Below are positions 11,665 to 23,249 of a DNA stretch of 61,065 nucleotides, piece after piece; the first letter of the stretch is position 1; the number at the start of each line of letters is the position of its first letter. The notes beneath the pieces were generated by a model, which was given only the letters and a program-made list of their open reading frames with translations, had not been told where the DNA came from and searched no databases. A program made the translations under genes and the position numbers. The DNA lies in NCBI GenBank assembly GCA_004802705.1, contig SGPL01000155.1:1-61065 (forward strand), given 5' to 3'. The DNA is from Bondarzewia mesenterica (lineage: Eukaryota > Basidiomycota > Agaricomycetes > Russulales > Bondarzewiaceae).

Positions 11665-13866
11665 TCGAGCTCTTGATCTGCATCGAACAGATGTTGTCCT
11701 AATGTGCTCAAGCTATAGGGATTTCTGCGTCGAGTTGAGGGTGCGTAACTTGACCGCCGCACAGTGCATTCGGTTCCGTGCCTGCCAGGCTAGTGAGTGA
11801 CCAGGAGTGACCTCTCTGGTCAAGATTGCAAAAAGGAATAAAAATCAGAATAAATCATGTGCACGCGGGTGATGGCATGAGCATGGCAAGCGGTTTGAAC
11901 GGGTTGCAAGAGAGAGGATGGCGGTCACAGAGTGACGGATGTAATATTGCGTGCGGAGATCGCTGGGTCCATCGGTCGGCTGCGAATTTTGGCTGAAACT
12001 GGCCTGCTTCCAGAAATCGAACTCGAACCGGCAACGCCGTACACGTTCAGTTCGACGTCCCCTGTCATCGCTCTCCGTCAACAACACCTCCAACGCACGT
12101 TCAGAATTTTCCTACCGTTCATGCCTCAACAATCGACCTCGTTATCCTGGCCGCCGTCGCTTCGCCGGCAACGCACAAAGACACCGAACGGCAACGACTT
12201 TACGACGACCCACCATGGTCAAATTTGATCTACTTCGTGGTCCCTCTTCCAGTTGCAATGCTCTGTCGAGCCTTCTAACGGCTCATTCTCGTGCACTGTC
12301 TGGCGAGGAGAGCTTGGAAGAAGAGTCATCGCAGCAGGCGCGACCCCCCTGGGCTTGAGACGCTCCCGTTCTTTTGCTGATTGCTCTTGGGGCTTGTCGC
12401 TTTTCTGCCTACCAGTCGTGAATAGCAGCATCGAATTCTGGGCTGCCATGACTCTCGCACTAGGAGATGAGGGTTGATGGAGGCTCGAGATTGTTTGGTA
12501 GATCCCAACAATTTCGCCATCTGGTACGTCTGCCTAATTCTTCGGTTTGTTCTCTGCGGATTGTGGGGGCGACGGATCTTCAGACCTCAGTGCAGTCTCG
12601 TTAAAGTTGAATTTTCTTCACGAGATTTCACACTGGCACGGCGGCTTGCTTGGAACTGGCACATATTTGAGGAAATCTTCATGATTTGAAGATTTCTGGG
12701 TATCACACTAATTGTGGAACCTTGTTTCAGCGCAGTTGTACAAGTGTGTTGGAAGTCGGTGAGATGGACTTGCCTCGTATCCGTCACTACTTTGATTGTG
12801 TGACATCTTGGCTCTGTCACAGTGACAGTGACTTTGTCGCATAACGGGCAAAGTTGAGCAGAGAGGAAAGACTGTCTGGACATGGGGACGTGTTCACCTG
12901 TGATGGACGGCCTTCATTAGCATTTTTATTCTTTCTCCCTTGGGGTGTGCGAGATTTTGGAGGACGTACGAGTTGCACACGACAGATGAAGTCTGTCGCA
13001 GAGTGTCACGCACCACTGTGTCACATTCAGTGAGGATGGACACTGCGCATGCCGGGTGGAAAAGATTCATGTCTTTCCCAGAAAGAGTGAGGGGACGTGA
13101 GAAGTTGCATGTATGCGTGAATGCAGAGAGGTTGCCTCTGATTTAATGGAGATCTTTCTCGTGATGATGCCGTGTGTACCTTCAACCAGCGTCCGTTGGG
13201 GGAAGATGCGATCACAGCCTCCTAGACTTCGCCCTGTTGCGATTTTCCCTGTTGGACTGTGTATCTTGTGGGATTGTACTCACCGATGATACTCTCTACA
13301 GTTCTGCGAGGGCGTGTGCTAGGTCAGAGGGAAGCATCTGATGTATACTTCTGGGCCTTCTCCAAAATCCATCCCAATGCGATGGGTATCCTCGTCTTCA
13401 TCGTCGCTTTCACTGAGCATCGCGATCCCAGGGCAATCGACACCGGCGTATATGCGAAATTGAGATCTAGCGGAAGCATCTCTAGCAACGGAAGCAAATC
13501 GTACGCGCGCGGAGATCTACAGTCGGGCCCCGTCCCCCCGACGCCGTCAAGAACGCCGTTTGAATTTGGGTGGCGACGTCGCCCAAATCGGAAGCCTACT
13601 GGCCTCATGGACCCATATGCCGTCCCAAGGGCACAATCTCGCCAGCTCTTGCCGACGAGCCAATTCAATTCTTCGTTATATAAGAGGCAGAGGCCCCATC
13701 GCCAGTTGCGCACCCCAGTTTCTTTCCCCCGCATCGTCTCTCCTTGTTTATCTATACGCCTTGCTCCACCCTCGCTCTTTTCGTTGAACAGATAATTTAA
13801 CAATCGGGTCTTTTGCCCCGCCTTATGCAGCGCATCAAACCGCCTTTTCCCTCCTTCACAGAAGTC
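11665..13866. other. gene-poor stretch
   Basis: About 2.2 kb with no recognised gene. Several short open frames exist on both strands but lack family motifs and consistent introns. Towards the right end a CCAAT motif (about 13660) and a TATA box (13677) precede the small spliced gene at 13867. Confidence 0.45.
13677..13684 (+). promoter_or_regulatory. TATA box with upstream CCAAT
   Basis: TATATAAG at 13677-13684 with CCAAT about 17 bases before it. It lies 190 bases upstream of the ATG of the small hypothetical gene and is followed by a pyrimidine-rich leader, which supports that gene being transcribed. Confidence 0.5.
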
Positions 13867-14603
13867 ATGTCGAGAAATTTGGGTGACCAGGATAGCCTGC
13901 GTCTTCCCGCATTCCGTGCTTCCCATCTTGAAAAGTTTCATTCGCGCCCCCGATCGCGCGCTCCGCCACCGCCGCCGTACGAAGAACACATGGTGCGTTT
14001 CCACTGGCTTTTGTCCGGTGTCATGCCCTGATTCATGCTTCGATGTCGGCTTCGATTTGTATGCTTCGCAGATGACGGTCGACTATCGCTACGGCGACCC
14101 GCCTCCGCGCTCAAGCTTTGCCTTGGTGAGTGGAACAATTTCCTCTCTCCCTTTGCTTGCTGGAACTTGACCTTGCTGATCGGTTGATTGTCGCGCTTGA
14201 CCCACAGCCGGCCATTGTGGTCGAGAATTACGACATTGAGATTGAGGATAAAGCGCCGTCTGTCAAAGTCGACGATGTCGACGGCCGTCATAGACTCAAA
14301 GCACTCAGCGACTGTCTTTTCGTGCGTATTTGAATATTTCTCTTTCTTCATCCAACATGTTCAATATTTGCACCGGTCGTTCTTGTGCTTGAAATGGGAC
14401 TGGAAGGCCTTCGTTCTAGCGGTGCGACGCAAGTGTCGACGTGGCGCCGTCCCCGTCAGAAAGGCGGAAGAGCAAATCCGATTCGACCTCTTGAATTGAT
14501 TGAACCTCGCGTTCCGGAGAGAAAAATTCGTCGCTTGCTCTTCCGCAATTTCTTGAGTGAGTATTGCATACTAGAGGCCTTTTTCGTCAAAGTGGCTTCT
14601 TGA
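13867..14603 (+). CDS. small spliced hypothetical protein
   Basis: Not recognised. Four exons fit in one phase: 13867-13992, 14072-14125, 14208-14321 and a last exon from about 14460 to the stop at 14603, giving about 145 residues. The first two introns have clear GTGCGT and GTGAGT donors, CTGAT-like branch sites and CAG acceptors; the third acceptor is a best guess. The product starts MSRNLGDQDSLRLPAF, has a proline run ending PPPPPYEE (a PPxY motif), an acidic middle (VVENYDIEIEDKAP) and a basic tail (PERKIRRLLFRNF). No signal peptide or membrane segment. The upstream TATA box at 13677 supports the model. The end could be further downstream if a GTGAGT at about 14556 is used as a donor. Confidence 0.45.
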
Positions 14604-17450
14604 AAATTGGCCCATTATATCATGTAGATCTGATTTGATAATACTGTATCATAGACGTGTTCGTTGGTTGGTTTTTGTAGATACGCTGTGGTTTCCTTGC
14701 TTGCTTTTGATATACTTGCTGCTTCTATACCGTTTGAGTACTTGAAGTTCGACCAACGACGCTCAGCTATGGCTGCGTGGACAGGCAATCCTATGGAACA
14801 TCGTCAAGGTCACACACCAAAGTCGTGTAATGAATTTCAAGACAACGGGACAAGTAGACATTCTGAGAGAATAGTTTACGGTACGCACGCGCAAATTCGG
14901 CCAGCCTCTTCCACGGTTGAACGTTGATAATGGCTATATCTTATTGCTGCAAAACGCGTGACGGGATAAGTGTTATGATGAGAGTCCGGATATGAAGAGA
15001 CTGCACCTTCATGAGCGCAGATGGGAGGGTGGTGAATGTCTTTGACTGAGTCACTAAATAGATGACTGAATCGAGTCATACCGTCCTGAAAGGCATCCCC
15101 GTCGCTTTCCATGCCTGTGTATGCCTCGCAGCCGTTGTTAGCACATGTCGCTCTGGAGAAATGTGACTGAGGCACTCATGCGGCCGCATAACACGGACGA
15201 GGAGCCAGATTTTGATCCCGGATTGTCTCCTTCTCTGGAGATGACGTACACGGGAGACCGCGCATATCTAGCAGGAAACCTACGAATTGACAAACAAATA
15301 TCGGGGAAACTTTGATGTAGTTCTTGTGACTGAGCAAGAAAATCGACACGAGAGTGGTTAGCGAGCCGGTTGCCCCACTAGATGGAACCAAGTGTATGCA
15401 TCGACGAGCGTAGTTCTACCCTGCATAAAATGCTTGAGTCAATGAGAAGATAGACATGATCTCACAAACAAAGTAGTACCTTATCGCGGCGGTTGGTAGG
15501 AGGAGCGTCCTTCGCGCGTTGCCGTCGCAGGAAGGTCGACGAGTCAGGAAGGAAAATCGGTAGTGGCAAGGGAGACGAGATTCAGGGAAAGGAAGACACA
15601 GAAATAAGGAGATTCCTCGCGAAGAGGAAGAGCGGAAAAAATTCGAGACACCAAGGTCCCACAGACCAAGAGAAGTCGAACAAATGTTTTGCAAGTCCCA
15701 GAGGACGGCAAACCGCGAAACGAATTCGCGAATAGCACTCCCGGCCCTCGCCCATCCCCTCCCCTCATACAAAGGACCATCAACATGGGGTGCAAGTGGT
15801 GTAGCCCGGACCACCACACCCAAATCCGAAACCCGACGTATTCACATCTTCTCTCAAAGACAGTATGGCGATCCACTGGTAGGCGGCTCGGCACACAAGA
15901 ATACTGTCATCGACGGTGAGTCTCGAAACAAGGTCCTGTCCTGAAACAGTGATTTGCACGAGCGTCGCGATGAATATGGACCTGCCGTCGCATCGGCTAC
16001 GGGAGGCTGACAGGGGATGCTTAGAACGATTTGGAACGACACAGGCCCTCGAGCCTAGTCCTCCATGTCACCAGTTCGCCCGTACTCGTCCAGTTGCAAG
16101 ACGCAGTTACGTGTGTACTGGGTTGTAGACCCAAGGGTTGGACAGGGTTCGGGCACCTCTATACACAACGAATGGGTCCGATTGTGCTCACGATATGCTG
16201 TATATCGTGGTATGTCACGCAGGCTAGTACTTTGCCTGTGCGTTGGGTGCAGACGAGATGTCCACGCGCGACGCGGGCGCCCACATGGGAGTGGATGCAC
16301 CGCGAAGTGCACACCCCCTGCACGTTGGGGCGTCAGTGCGTCGGATCATGCGATAGTCACAGAGCATTTTTCGTCTCTGCCCGTCGATAACGACGGTGAT
16401 TGCGATAGGGAGGTGCGGATAGACGGGTGCCAGCGCGCAAAACGTAAAGAGAAAATAGAACCACTCGAAACCTCGGCCCCTCCTTTCCCTTGCGAGTCGA
16501 TCTTCGGGGCTGTAAAGAAGTCTTGAGCAGGTGCATCATATTCGACCTTACAGGCTCGAAATAAAATATAAAAAGATCTTGTGCGTAACGAGAGGTGCGG
16601 TCTTCGGTCGGTCTGTGGACGTCACGAAGGAAGGTGAGCTTGGTTATATAGATCGGAGATTTCCGGGATATTTTCGCGGGCCGCCGTTTCCTGTCATCTG
16701 CCGAAATTTATGTCGGCTTCTGAAGGCTTCTGACAATAATCACCTAGATGCTACGGTCTGTAAATCTCTGTAAAGCACAAGCTCTGTTATTAGAAATGCC
16801 ATGTTTATGTCTGGACGACTGTTGTGACTACATATTTTGACCGCGGCCATGGACTGTCGACATTCAGAGGCAGCGTTTCAACCAGAGGTACGAAGGGGCG
16901 TGGGAACCATATAAATAGTAATCACGTGCCAGGTCCTAATATGGAACAGTAATCGGCATTTGGGAAAGAATCGTCCTGTGCGTTCTCCATCAGCGCCCTT
17001 TTCTCTCCTCTTACCCACGCAAGCCCAGCGTCTTAGCCCTTTCTCTCTCTCGTGCCAACCACATAACCTTTCGCGTATCCACCCCCCCTTGTATTGAAAG
17101 CGTAGCTTCTGGAGCCCATCTGCAGTCTCGAGTCTTGAGAAGCTTCATTTCAAAGGCTTGTGAGCTCTTGAGTGTCTTATTTCCAGGTATGTCATTCTTC
17201 AGTACTCGGCTCTTTCTGCAGTGTGATTGCACACAGGCTATCNGTTCTTGCAGTGGTACTGTCCGGGCACCCTCCATTACTCTCATTGTTTAGTTTATCT
17301 GGTTATCAGCCAAGCGCTTACCAACGATCTTAATCCCGCTAGAGCGTCCACCGTCTCAGNACTCTTCTGCNTGCCCATCGACTCATTTCCCCCTCCTTCC
17401 GGCGNTCGTCTGCCCTCGTATCACANTCGTAAAACCTCTCTGCATCTAAA
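14604..17450. other. gene-poor stretch before the G-gamma gene
   Basis: About 2.8 kb. Open frames on both strands show no family motifs. A weak box C/D-like pattern lies at 14968-15052 (see findings). A TATAAATA at 16910 next to CACGTG could drive the downstream G-gamma gene. Isolated N bases begin at 17243. Confidence 0.45.
16910..16917 (+). promoter_or_regulatory. TATA box with adjacent CACGTG
   Basis: TATAAATA followed about 7 bases later by a CACGTG E-box. It is 534 bases before the G-gamma ATG, so the leader would be long or itself spliced. Pattern match only. Confidence 0.35.
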
Positions 17451-17949
17451 ATGTCGTCCCGTCCGAAGCAGTCTATGTCCGAGCTCAAGCTNCGTCGGTT
17501 GCTCGAGCACAATCAGCGCCTGAGAGAGGATCTTGCGCGCCCACGCATACGCGTCAGCGAGGCGAGCGCGAGCTTGATACGGTATTGCAAGACCACGAAA
17601 GACCATCTGGTGCGTTCGGGGTTTTTTTTTTGCATTTTCCGTTCCACCCCTTTGCAATTTCGTATCTTCTTTGATGCCTCTTTGGCAATCATCAACCTCG
17701 GAGATACTTCCCATCACTTTGATCACGTCAATACCACTGTGGTGCCGAATAAAGTCATCCNTCATTATCCCTTTTCTCACTCTACTTCTTGCTTGTCAAT
17801 CCCATCATTCCCGGAGCATGAGGCACACAAGCGCTGACTCTTCCCCTNTACTTTATCACCCGCAGGTGCCATCTGTCTGGGGACCTGTAGGAAAGAACGA
17901 GGATCCATATGCACCACAATCAACCGGTGGATGCTGTCTCGTTCAATGA
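17451..17949 (+). CDS. STE18: heterotrimeric G-protein gamma subunit
   Basis: Short GGL-domain protein of 80 residues that pairs with G-beta in pheromone or nutrient signalling at the plasma membrane. Exon 1 (17451-17609) starts [13 protein letters not shown] and carries the helical [23 protein letters not shown] core, then [19 protein letters not shown]. Exon 2 (17866-17949) gives [17 protein letters not shown] and ends GGCCLVQ. The end is a CAAX box (CLVQ) with a preceding Cys, as in fungal gamma subunits that are prenylated and palmitoylated. The intron (17610-17865, 256 bases) is long for this window and contains two N bases. One N also falls in codon 14 (17492), where Leu is likely. Length and order match fungal gamma subunits. 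Confidence 0.88.
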
Positions 17950-19159
17950 TCTCCTTTCNTCACGCATACCCCTTCGTCCCCTTTCTCTTCATACCACCCG
18001 CGCTATGTTACATACCCCATTCATACCGCGTCCGTCCTTCTATCGCTCGCCTGCGCTCTCGATTCCGATCCTCGTCCTTCTATCTATCGATGCTCTACCT
18101 ACTGACTCCCAACTCGTCTTCCTGTGCACATACAACCTTATTTGCTTACTTGCTTACTGACATACAACCAACCAATATCTATCTATCGGATCTATCTCTT
18201 GTTCCGCGCCCTCANGGTACGCTNTCCGAAGTTCTCGATCTTCCTNCCTTGTGCCGCTGCTCACCGTCAAGTTGCGCGCTCGGTTTGGTGGGGCTTGGGG
18301 TGTGACTGTNGGCTGAGTGGATGGTNTCGGGCCTGGCTGCTNTTGGACATGNATGTTGTNCCGGCAGACTATAAGCATCGATGCCGGGGTTCGTGTCTAT
18401 GTACATAGGACGTTTTTCGCGTCCGGCTTTTCTCAATTGGTCATGAGGCCTGAGGGGAAAAGGNAAAGGTTGAGTTGGAATGGATNCGGAGGATGGAAAT
18501 GGACTTTTGATTTTTGACGTTAGCCTGTTTGTGTCGAGAAGATAGACTGCTCTGCTCCTCGTCTTTATCATGCTCACGGTATCATATCGATCCTCNGCAC
18601 ATCATCCCTGATCTCNTNNCATATACGCNTTTGGTTATGTACATATACTTGGCCCCCTAGTCCGCTCGTTCATATTGATTTTCTGGTTTTCGTTTCCCGA
18701 CGGTTTCCTGCTCGCTTGTAAGNGTTCAATATCAATGTCTATCTAAATANTGCCTCTTCGTCTCAGCGCTTGGACGGGAGTCGAAACTTGTGTCCTCTTG
18801 AGGAATGTCGCGCGCGGACCTGGGAGGTCCGATATTGTATATCAAATTCGATCGGGAATGGAACAAAGGAAAGCACGCCTTTTGCAACGACATTCGATAA
18901 CCAGGTTGCCTTTATTCCTGGTATATACACGTATGAGAAGATACCACACATCCCTCGTTGACCGCATGGGCCCGGCGCTCATCCATCCAACTGTATGTCG
19001 TGTCCATCTATCCTGTCAAGTGTCATGCAAGACGGGTGTTTCGAACGCAGACAGATATGATACTTTTGAGTTCACGTTCAGGATCAATGCGGGCGTAAAG
19101 CGGGGGGATGGGGGTCGAGAAGGTAGAATTGCATGGAGGGAGAAGGATGGTGTTCCTAC
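17950..19159. other. convergent intergenic region with many N bases
   Basis: 3' flanks of G-gamma and thioredoxin. Isolated N bases are scattered from 17959 to 18750, with a small cluster at 18616-18619. No gene is recognised. Confidence 0.5.
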
Positions 19160-19862
19160 TTAGTTGAGCGAGTCGAAGAACTTGCGGACTTGAGGTTCGG
19201 GGAGGGCGCCGACGAATTGTTTGATGGGTTTGCCGTGTTTGAAGGCGATGACGGTGGGCAGGGCGCTGACCTGGTGCGCGCGTGATGGGATCAGGATGCG
19301 GTGCGTGTCCCATGACAGGTCGAAATGATCGATGCGAATTAATTTTTTGATGGCAAAAGACGGGATGGAAGGTCAAGCGGAAGGCATGGAGAAGGGAGGT
19401 GATGGAAAGAGACGTACCTTGAATTGCGCGGCGAGGTGGATTTGTTCGTCGGTGTTGATGGTGACGAGGTCGAGGTTGGATTCGTCGGGGGTGAGGCGCT
19501 CAAGGATGGGCGAGAGAGTTCTGCAGGGCCCGCACCAGCTGCGCACCGTCAGATGTCAGATGAACGTCGTTGCGTGTTAAAATAGATCAGATGGGACGAA
19601 AGAGGCTGTATTAGTAGGATTGTTTGGCGTACTCGGCGTAAAAGTCGACGATGGCGACGCGGTCTGACGAGGAGGTAACTTTGTCGAATATCTGTGAGAG
19701 AGGGAGATATACGAGTGGATTTGAGGTGTGCGACTGGTGACGTACATCTTTGTCGGCATTGAGATAGTGAACTGCTCTGCGTGCGGATGTGGAGAAAAGA
19801 CGTGGAGAGAAGGGTGTTGGTGCATGGCGGAAGGTGCGAAGGAGTTTGGTTGATGAAGACAT
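19160..19862 (-). CDS. mitochondrial thioredoxin
   Basis: Thioredoxin-fold disulfide reductase. The start MSSSTKLLRTFRH at 19862 opens an Arg/Ser-rich, acid-poor leader of about 30 residues (ending FSTSARRAVHYLNA), a typical mitochondrial presequence. After introns come VAIVDFYAD, the active site WCGPCRTLSPILE, TINTDEQIHLAAQFK and the cis-proline segment VSALPTVIAFKHG, then the final helix VRKFFDSLN. The donor after DFYA is GTACGC and the exon restarts at the base before TGG, giving DFYADWCGPC. About 140 residues. It resembles fungal Trx3-type proteins and should be reduced by thioredoxin reductase in the matrix. Divergent from the cupredoxin gene. Confidence 0.88.
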
Positions 19863-20634
19863 GTTTGTGAGCGACCGGCGCAAAGAGTATTGCGACGAGG
19901 TTGGGACTCGGTCGGGAATGAGACGGAGGAGAAGGCGCAATGGCGGACGATCGGAGACTGGGTCGGGGACCGGCCTTCAGGTCCACGGGGACCAATATTC
20001 CACGCTGTCTCAGATCCGCCAAGGGATGGGGTTGGCCAATCAGAGTCATCCATCCAATCCTTTGTCTTTAGAGTCACTTTCGCCGGTTTGCCCGTCGGTT
20101 TGCCCCATCTGTGTTCTACAATTGCAACGTCCAGTCGCTTCCCCTTCAGGCGTGCGCACGGACCCTTCCTTCCGGATCACAATAAACCCCCTTCGTTTCC
20201 AGCAACGGCAGAGCTATTTGTTCACGTTGGCAAGTTCTTGTATCGCGTCTTCGATGCCGTTGGAATGGCAAAAAGGTTAGAGGCAAATTTCCTGTGGTGG
20301 AAAGGTCCGCTGCCAATGCGACGGACCGCTTCCGATCTGTCGTCAAGGCACTCATCACCTGATCTACGACACCGCTTCACATATAAATGCCTCCACTCGA
20401 CCTGAGCGCTTTTCTTCACGTCTGTCGCCCTTTCCTTTCGAGCCCCCATTGTTGTTGTCCACGAGCAGGGTCAGTGTTTTTCTCCTCCTCCTGCCCTCCA
20501 TGGTTCGTGCTAACACTTGGTTTAACCAACAGTCTCGCAAGCCCTTCCTCTGTTTCCCATTAGAAGAATACGTTCATTGCCATTTGCCTTCCTGCTCGTT
20601 TCATCACCCTTTCCATCCATCAGCAACAATCAAA
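19863..20634. other. divergent intergenic region, thioredoxin / cupredoxin
   Basis: 772 bases containing the promoters of two divergent genes. A TATA box lies at 20383 for the rightward gene. A CT-rich leader with a possible 5' UTR intron (GTCAGT at about 20469) precedes the cupredoxin ATG. No extra gene is seen. Confidence 0.5.
20383..20390 (+). promoter_or_regulatory. TATA box of the cupredoxin gene
   Basis: TATAAATG at about 20383, 250 bases upstream of the ATG at 20635, followed by a pyrimidine-rich leader. Sequence match only. Confidence 0.45.
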
Positions 20635-21445
20635 ATGCGTTTCTCTCTTGCCGCCGCCGTTCTCCCAGTCCTCGCCGCTTCCGTTTCGGCACAGAACACC
20701 ATTCAGGTCCACGTTGGTGCTAACAACGGCCTCACTTACGAACCATCCAGGTATGTCACTTGTTCGCCTATTCCCTGTTAAACCCTCGCTCATCATGCAT
20801 TTTCACTTTTAGTGTCAATGCTAGCGTCGGTGACACGATCCAGTTTCTGTTCATGGCCAAGAACCACGTACGTTCACCCGACTTCCTTCATTTCCCTGGC
20901 AACCGTAACTCATCTGTTGTCCTGCAAACAGACCGTAACTCAATCGGCTTTCGCGTCTCCTTGTGCGAACCTTTCGACGGGTGGCATCGACTCTGGTTTC
21001 CAGGCTGTCTCGGCTAACTCGACCCTTACTCCCTCATATTCCTTCGTCCTCAATGATACCACTCCCCTCTGGTTCTACTGTCGTCAAACTGGGTACGCCT
21101 CCTTCCATTTTCTGCCACCTGTACTAAACTGACTTCTTCCTTTTCCCTTCCTTCAACAGTCACTGCGCGAAGGGTATGGTCTTCGCCGTGAACCCGACCG
21201 CTGCGAAGACCTTCACGGCTTTCCAGGCAGCCGCCAACGCCTCCGGCTCAACCACGGCTTCGTCAGCTTCGGCTTCTGGCACTGCACCTGCATCTGCATC
21301 TGGCTCAGCTGCTCGTTCCGCGAGCGCACCTTCTGCATCAGCGTCCGGCACCAGTTCCGGCACCAGTTCTGGTGCCATGACCCACGGCGTCCGCGCGGGT
21401 GCCGTCCTCGCCGCGCTCGGATTCGCCGCGGGCATGATCCTCTAA
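20635..21445 (+). CDS. GPI-anchored extracellular cupredoxin, serine-rich
   Basis: Secreted plastocyanin-like protein. The N-terminus MRFSLAAAVLPVLAASVSA is a clear signal peptide. After short introns the cupredoxin domain reads QVHVGANNGLTYEPSSVNASVGDTI (in parts), FMAKNHTVTQSAF, SGFQ and PLWFYCRQTGHCAKGMVF. The His in KNHTV and the Cys, His and Met of the C-terminal motif could form a type 1 copper site. A Ser/Ala/Thr/Gly-rich linker of about 60 residues follows, then a hydrophobic tail (AGAVLAALGFAAGMIL), fitting a GPI signal. Roughly 205 residues. Such proteins are abundant in basidiomycetes and lie at the cell wall; enzymatic function is unproven. The Ser-rich linker is repetitive and may vary in length between strains. 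Confidence 0.87.
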
Positions 21446-22473
21446 GCGAGCCTTGATTTAGACTGGGGTTTGCTGCGGACATAACGTTCTTGTTTTGTTG
21501 TTTTTTTCCCTTTAGTTTGGTTGGAGCGATGCTTCTCGTGCCTCCTAGGGCCTCCTTCGTTGCTTTTTCTTCTTTTGGTGCAAAGTACTGGTACTGTACG
21601 GATAGCTGGGCTATGTAGTGACGACGCAATGGGAATGTGATGGGCTCGGAATCCTATTGGTGTCCGCGGATTTCATTAGGCGTGATCGTGATTCAGGTCC
21701 TCAAGTACTCAACCGTATTGAGTCGAGATTCAGGGGAAGCGGGTTTAGACGTTGATGCAGCTTTGGATCAAGCGTCGGCCCATCTTGAGCTTGATCAGTG
21801 CTGCAGCAGGAAGTCTGACGTGCTCTGACGTGCCATGCGGAATTCACTTGAGTATCGCGGAACTTAATACACTCGGCGCTGATCGCTATCCCAAGGACAC
21901 AGTTATGTTGAGGGAACTACTTATCAAAAGGAGGCTTTCATTTTCATCATTGATGTATGTTCATGTATGATGCTTGAATTTTGATCATCCAATAAACACA
22001 TTCATATTGATCAAGCGATCAACATGTATCAACGCAGGCGCGAGATGTGCAAGTACTCTGATTCGCAAATGCAATAGGCGCCCAATGTTCGCCTGTATTG
22101 ATAAGTAAGTACTTCCGTTGGCGCGCGGACGACATGTGGCGCTGGCCGAGGGAGTGGGGATGCATCGTGCGTGGGACTGGGGAGATAAGTTTGTCGATAC
22201 GTTTGTACATACGCATGTACTAAGTCAGTATAGTAGGATAGGATCTCCGGAGAGTTCAAACTTCTCTAGAGTTCTCCGAAGGCTGGCAGGCACTGCCGCG
22301 GGCAAATATCCCCTCGTCTCGGCTCATGAATATTTAAATGTCTCAGAAGCCCAAAGCTGGGAACGGACGGGATGCGCGTGCCAGATTGAGTCGAGGGCGA
22401 GATAAGTGAGGGTTTAAGACGATGGGCGAGAGAGAGAGAGAAGTCGGCGTGTGCTCATCATGGTTCGACGCGG
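21446..22473. other. intergenic region
   Basis: About 1 kb, AT-rich in its middle. Short open frames on both strands have no recognised motif. Near the right end a GA repeat (about 22430) precedes the small gene on the minus strand. No gene called. Confidence 0.5.
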
Positions 22474-22817
22474 CTAGTCTTCGTCTTCGGTGATAGAAGA
22501 CAGGGGCAGGGGTGTGCGTGGGGGATTATGGGGACGGTCGAGACGGAGGGTCGATGTGTTCAAACGTTCATAGTTTGTAGTGAACCCGCTCTGCGTACAC
22601 GTTGTTAGTGAACCCGGACTCCCGCGGTAAAGTTGAGGTAAAGTTTTCATCAGCAGGACCTGCGTTACAGCGGCGATGTCAGCATTGAATTGAACAGAGA
22701 TTGTTCTTTTCCTCAAGACAAACACGAACGTACAAAAAAACTCACAATCCGAGGGATGTCGATGCCTGAATCGTACGTCGGGAGTCGGATCGTGCGCCGG
22801 CTCCGTGCGGGCCTCAT
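22474..22817 (-). CDS. small hypothetical protein, two exons
   Basis: Not recognised. Start ATG at 22817 (MRPARSRRTIRLP), exon 1 ends YDSGIDIPRI at a GTGAGT donor. The intron spans 22660-22745 (86 bases, CAG acceptor). Exon 2 runs to the stop at 22474, with SGFTTNYERLNTSTLRLDR and the acidic end ITEDED. The spliced frame is exactly 86 codons including stop. Basic N-terminus, no signal peptide or membrane segment. The start may lie further upstream, as nearby sequence is open in other frames. A second AG in exon 2 could be an alternative acceptor. Confidence 0.4.
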
Positions 22818-23249
22818 GCTTGAAGAACATCATCCGTCGGCCTTGAGGTGCCCCCAGAGACGCAATCGGGCCACTTTCAGGAGCTTTCAGATCTACTTAT
22901 TTAAGTCAACCTAGACTTTGAGGCCCACCCCCACTCGACTGTCAAGGCTGCGCTATTTACTTACTGTACGCCCAAAGGTCGCCATCATTGCCTTCCCTCT
23001 GGGAGTGGAAGAGGAAAAAGTACATACGCTAAGCTCAGTCTTCGTCGGTGAGTAGCATCCGCTCCGCGCACCGTTACCGTACCGCATCGTCTGTCGTTCG
23101 TTATCGAGACGGCGACGTGAAGATGGATGATGTACTTGAAGCGCTCATCAGGCTCACCTGTTCGAGTATTTCGCAGTCGCAGTGAAACGTCCATACATAT
23201 ATTCTCTCTTCCTGATTGTTGTGCTTCGCTCTTGCACGGAGAAAGTCTT
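22818..23249. other. intergenic region between two small divergent genes
   Basis: 432 bases between two divergent small genes. No TATA box or coding sequence is convincing. Confidence 0.4.

Noticed and set aside
12015..12045. T-arm-like CGAACTCGAACC on the minus strand
   Set aside because: No matching acceptor, D or anticodon stem can be folded around it; not a tRNA.
13259..13795. 178-codon plus-strand frame
   Set aside because: Overlaps the TATA and leader of the next gene and has no motif.
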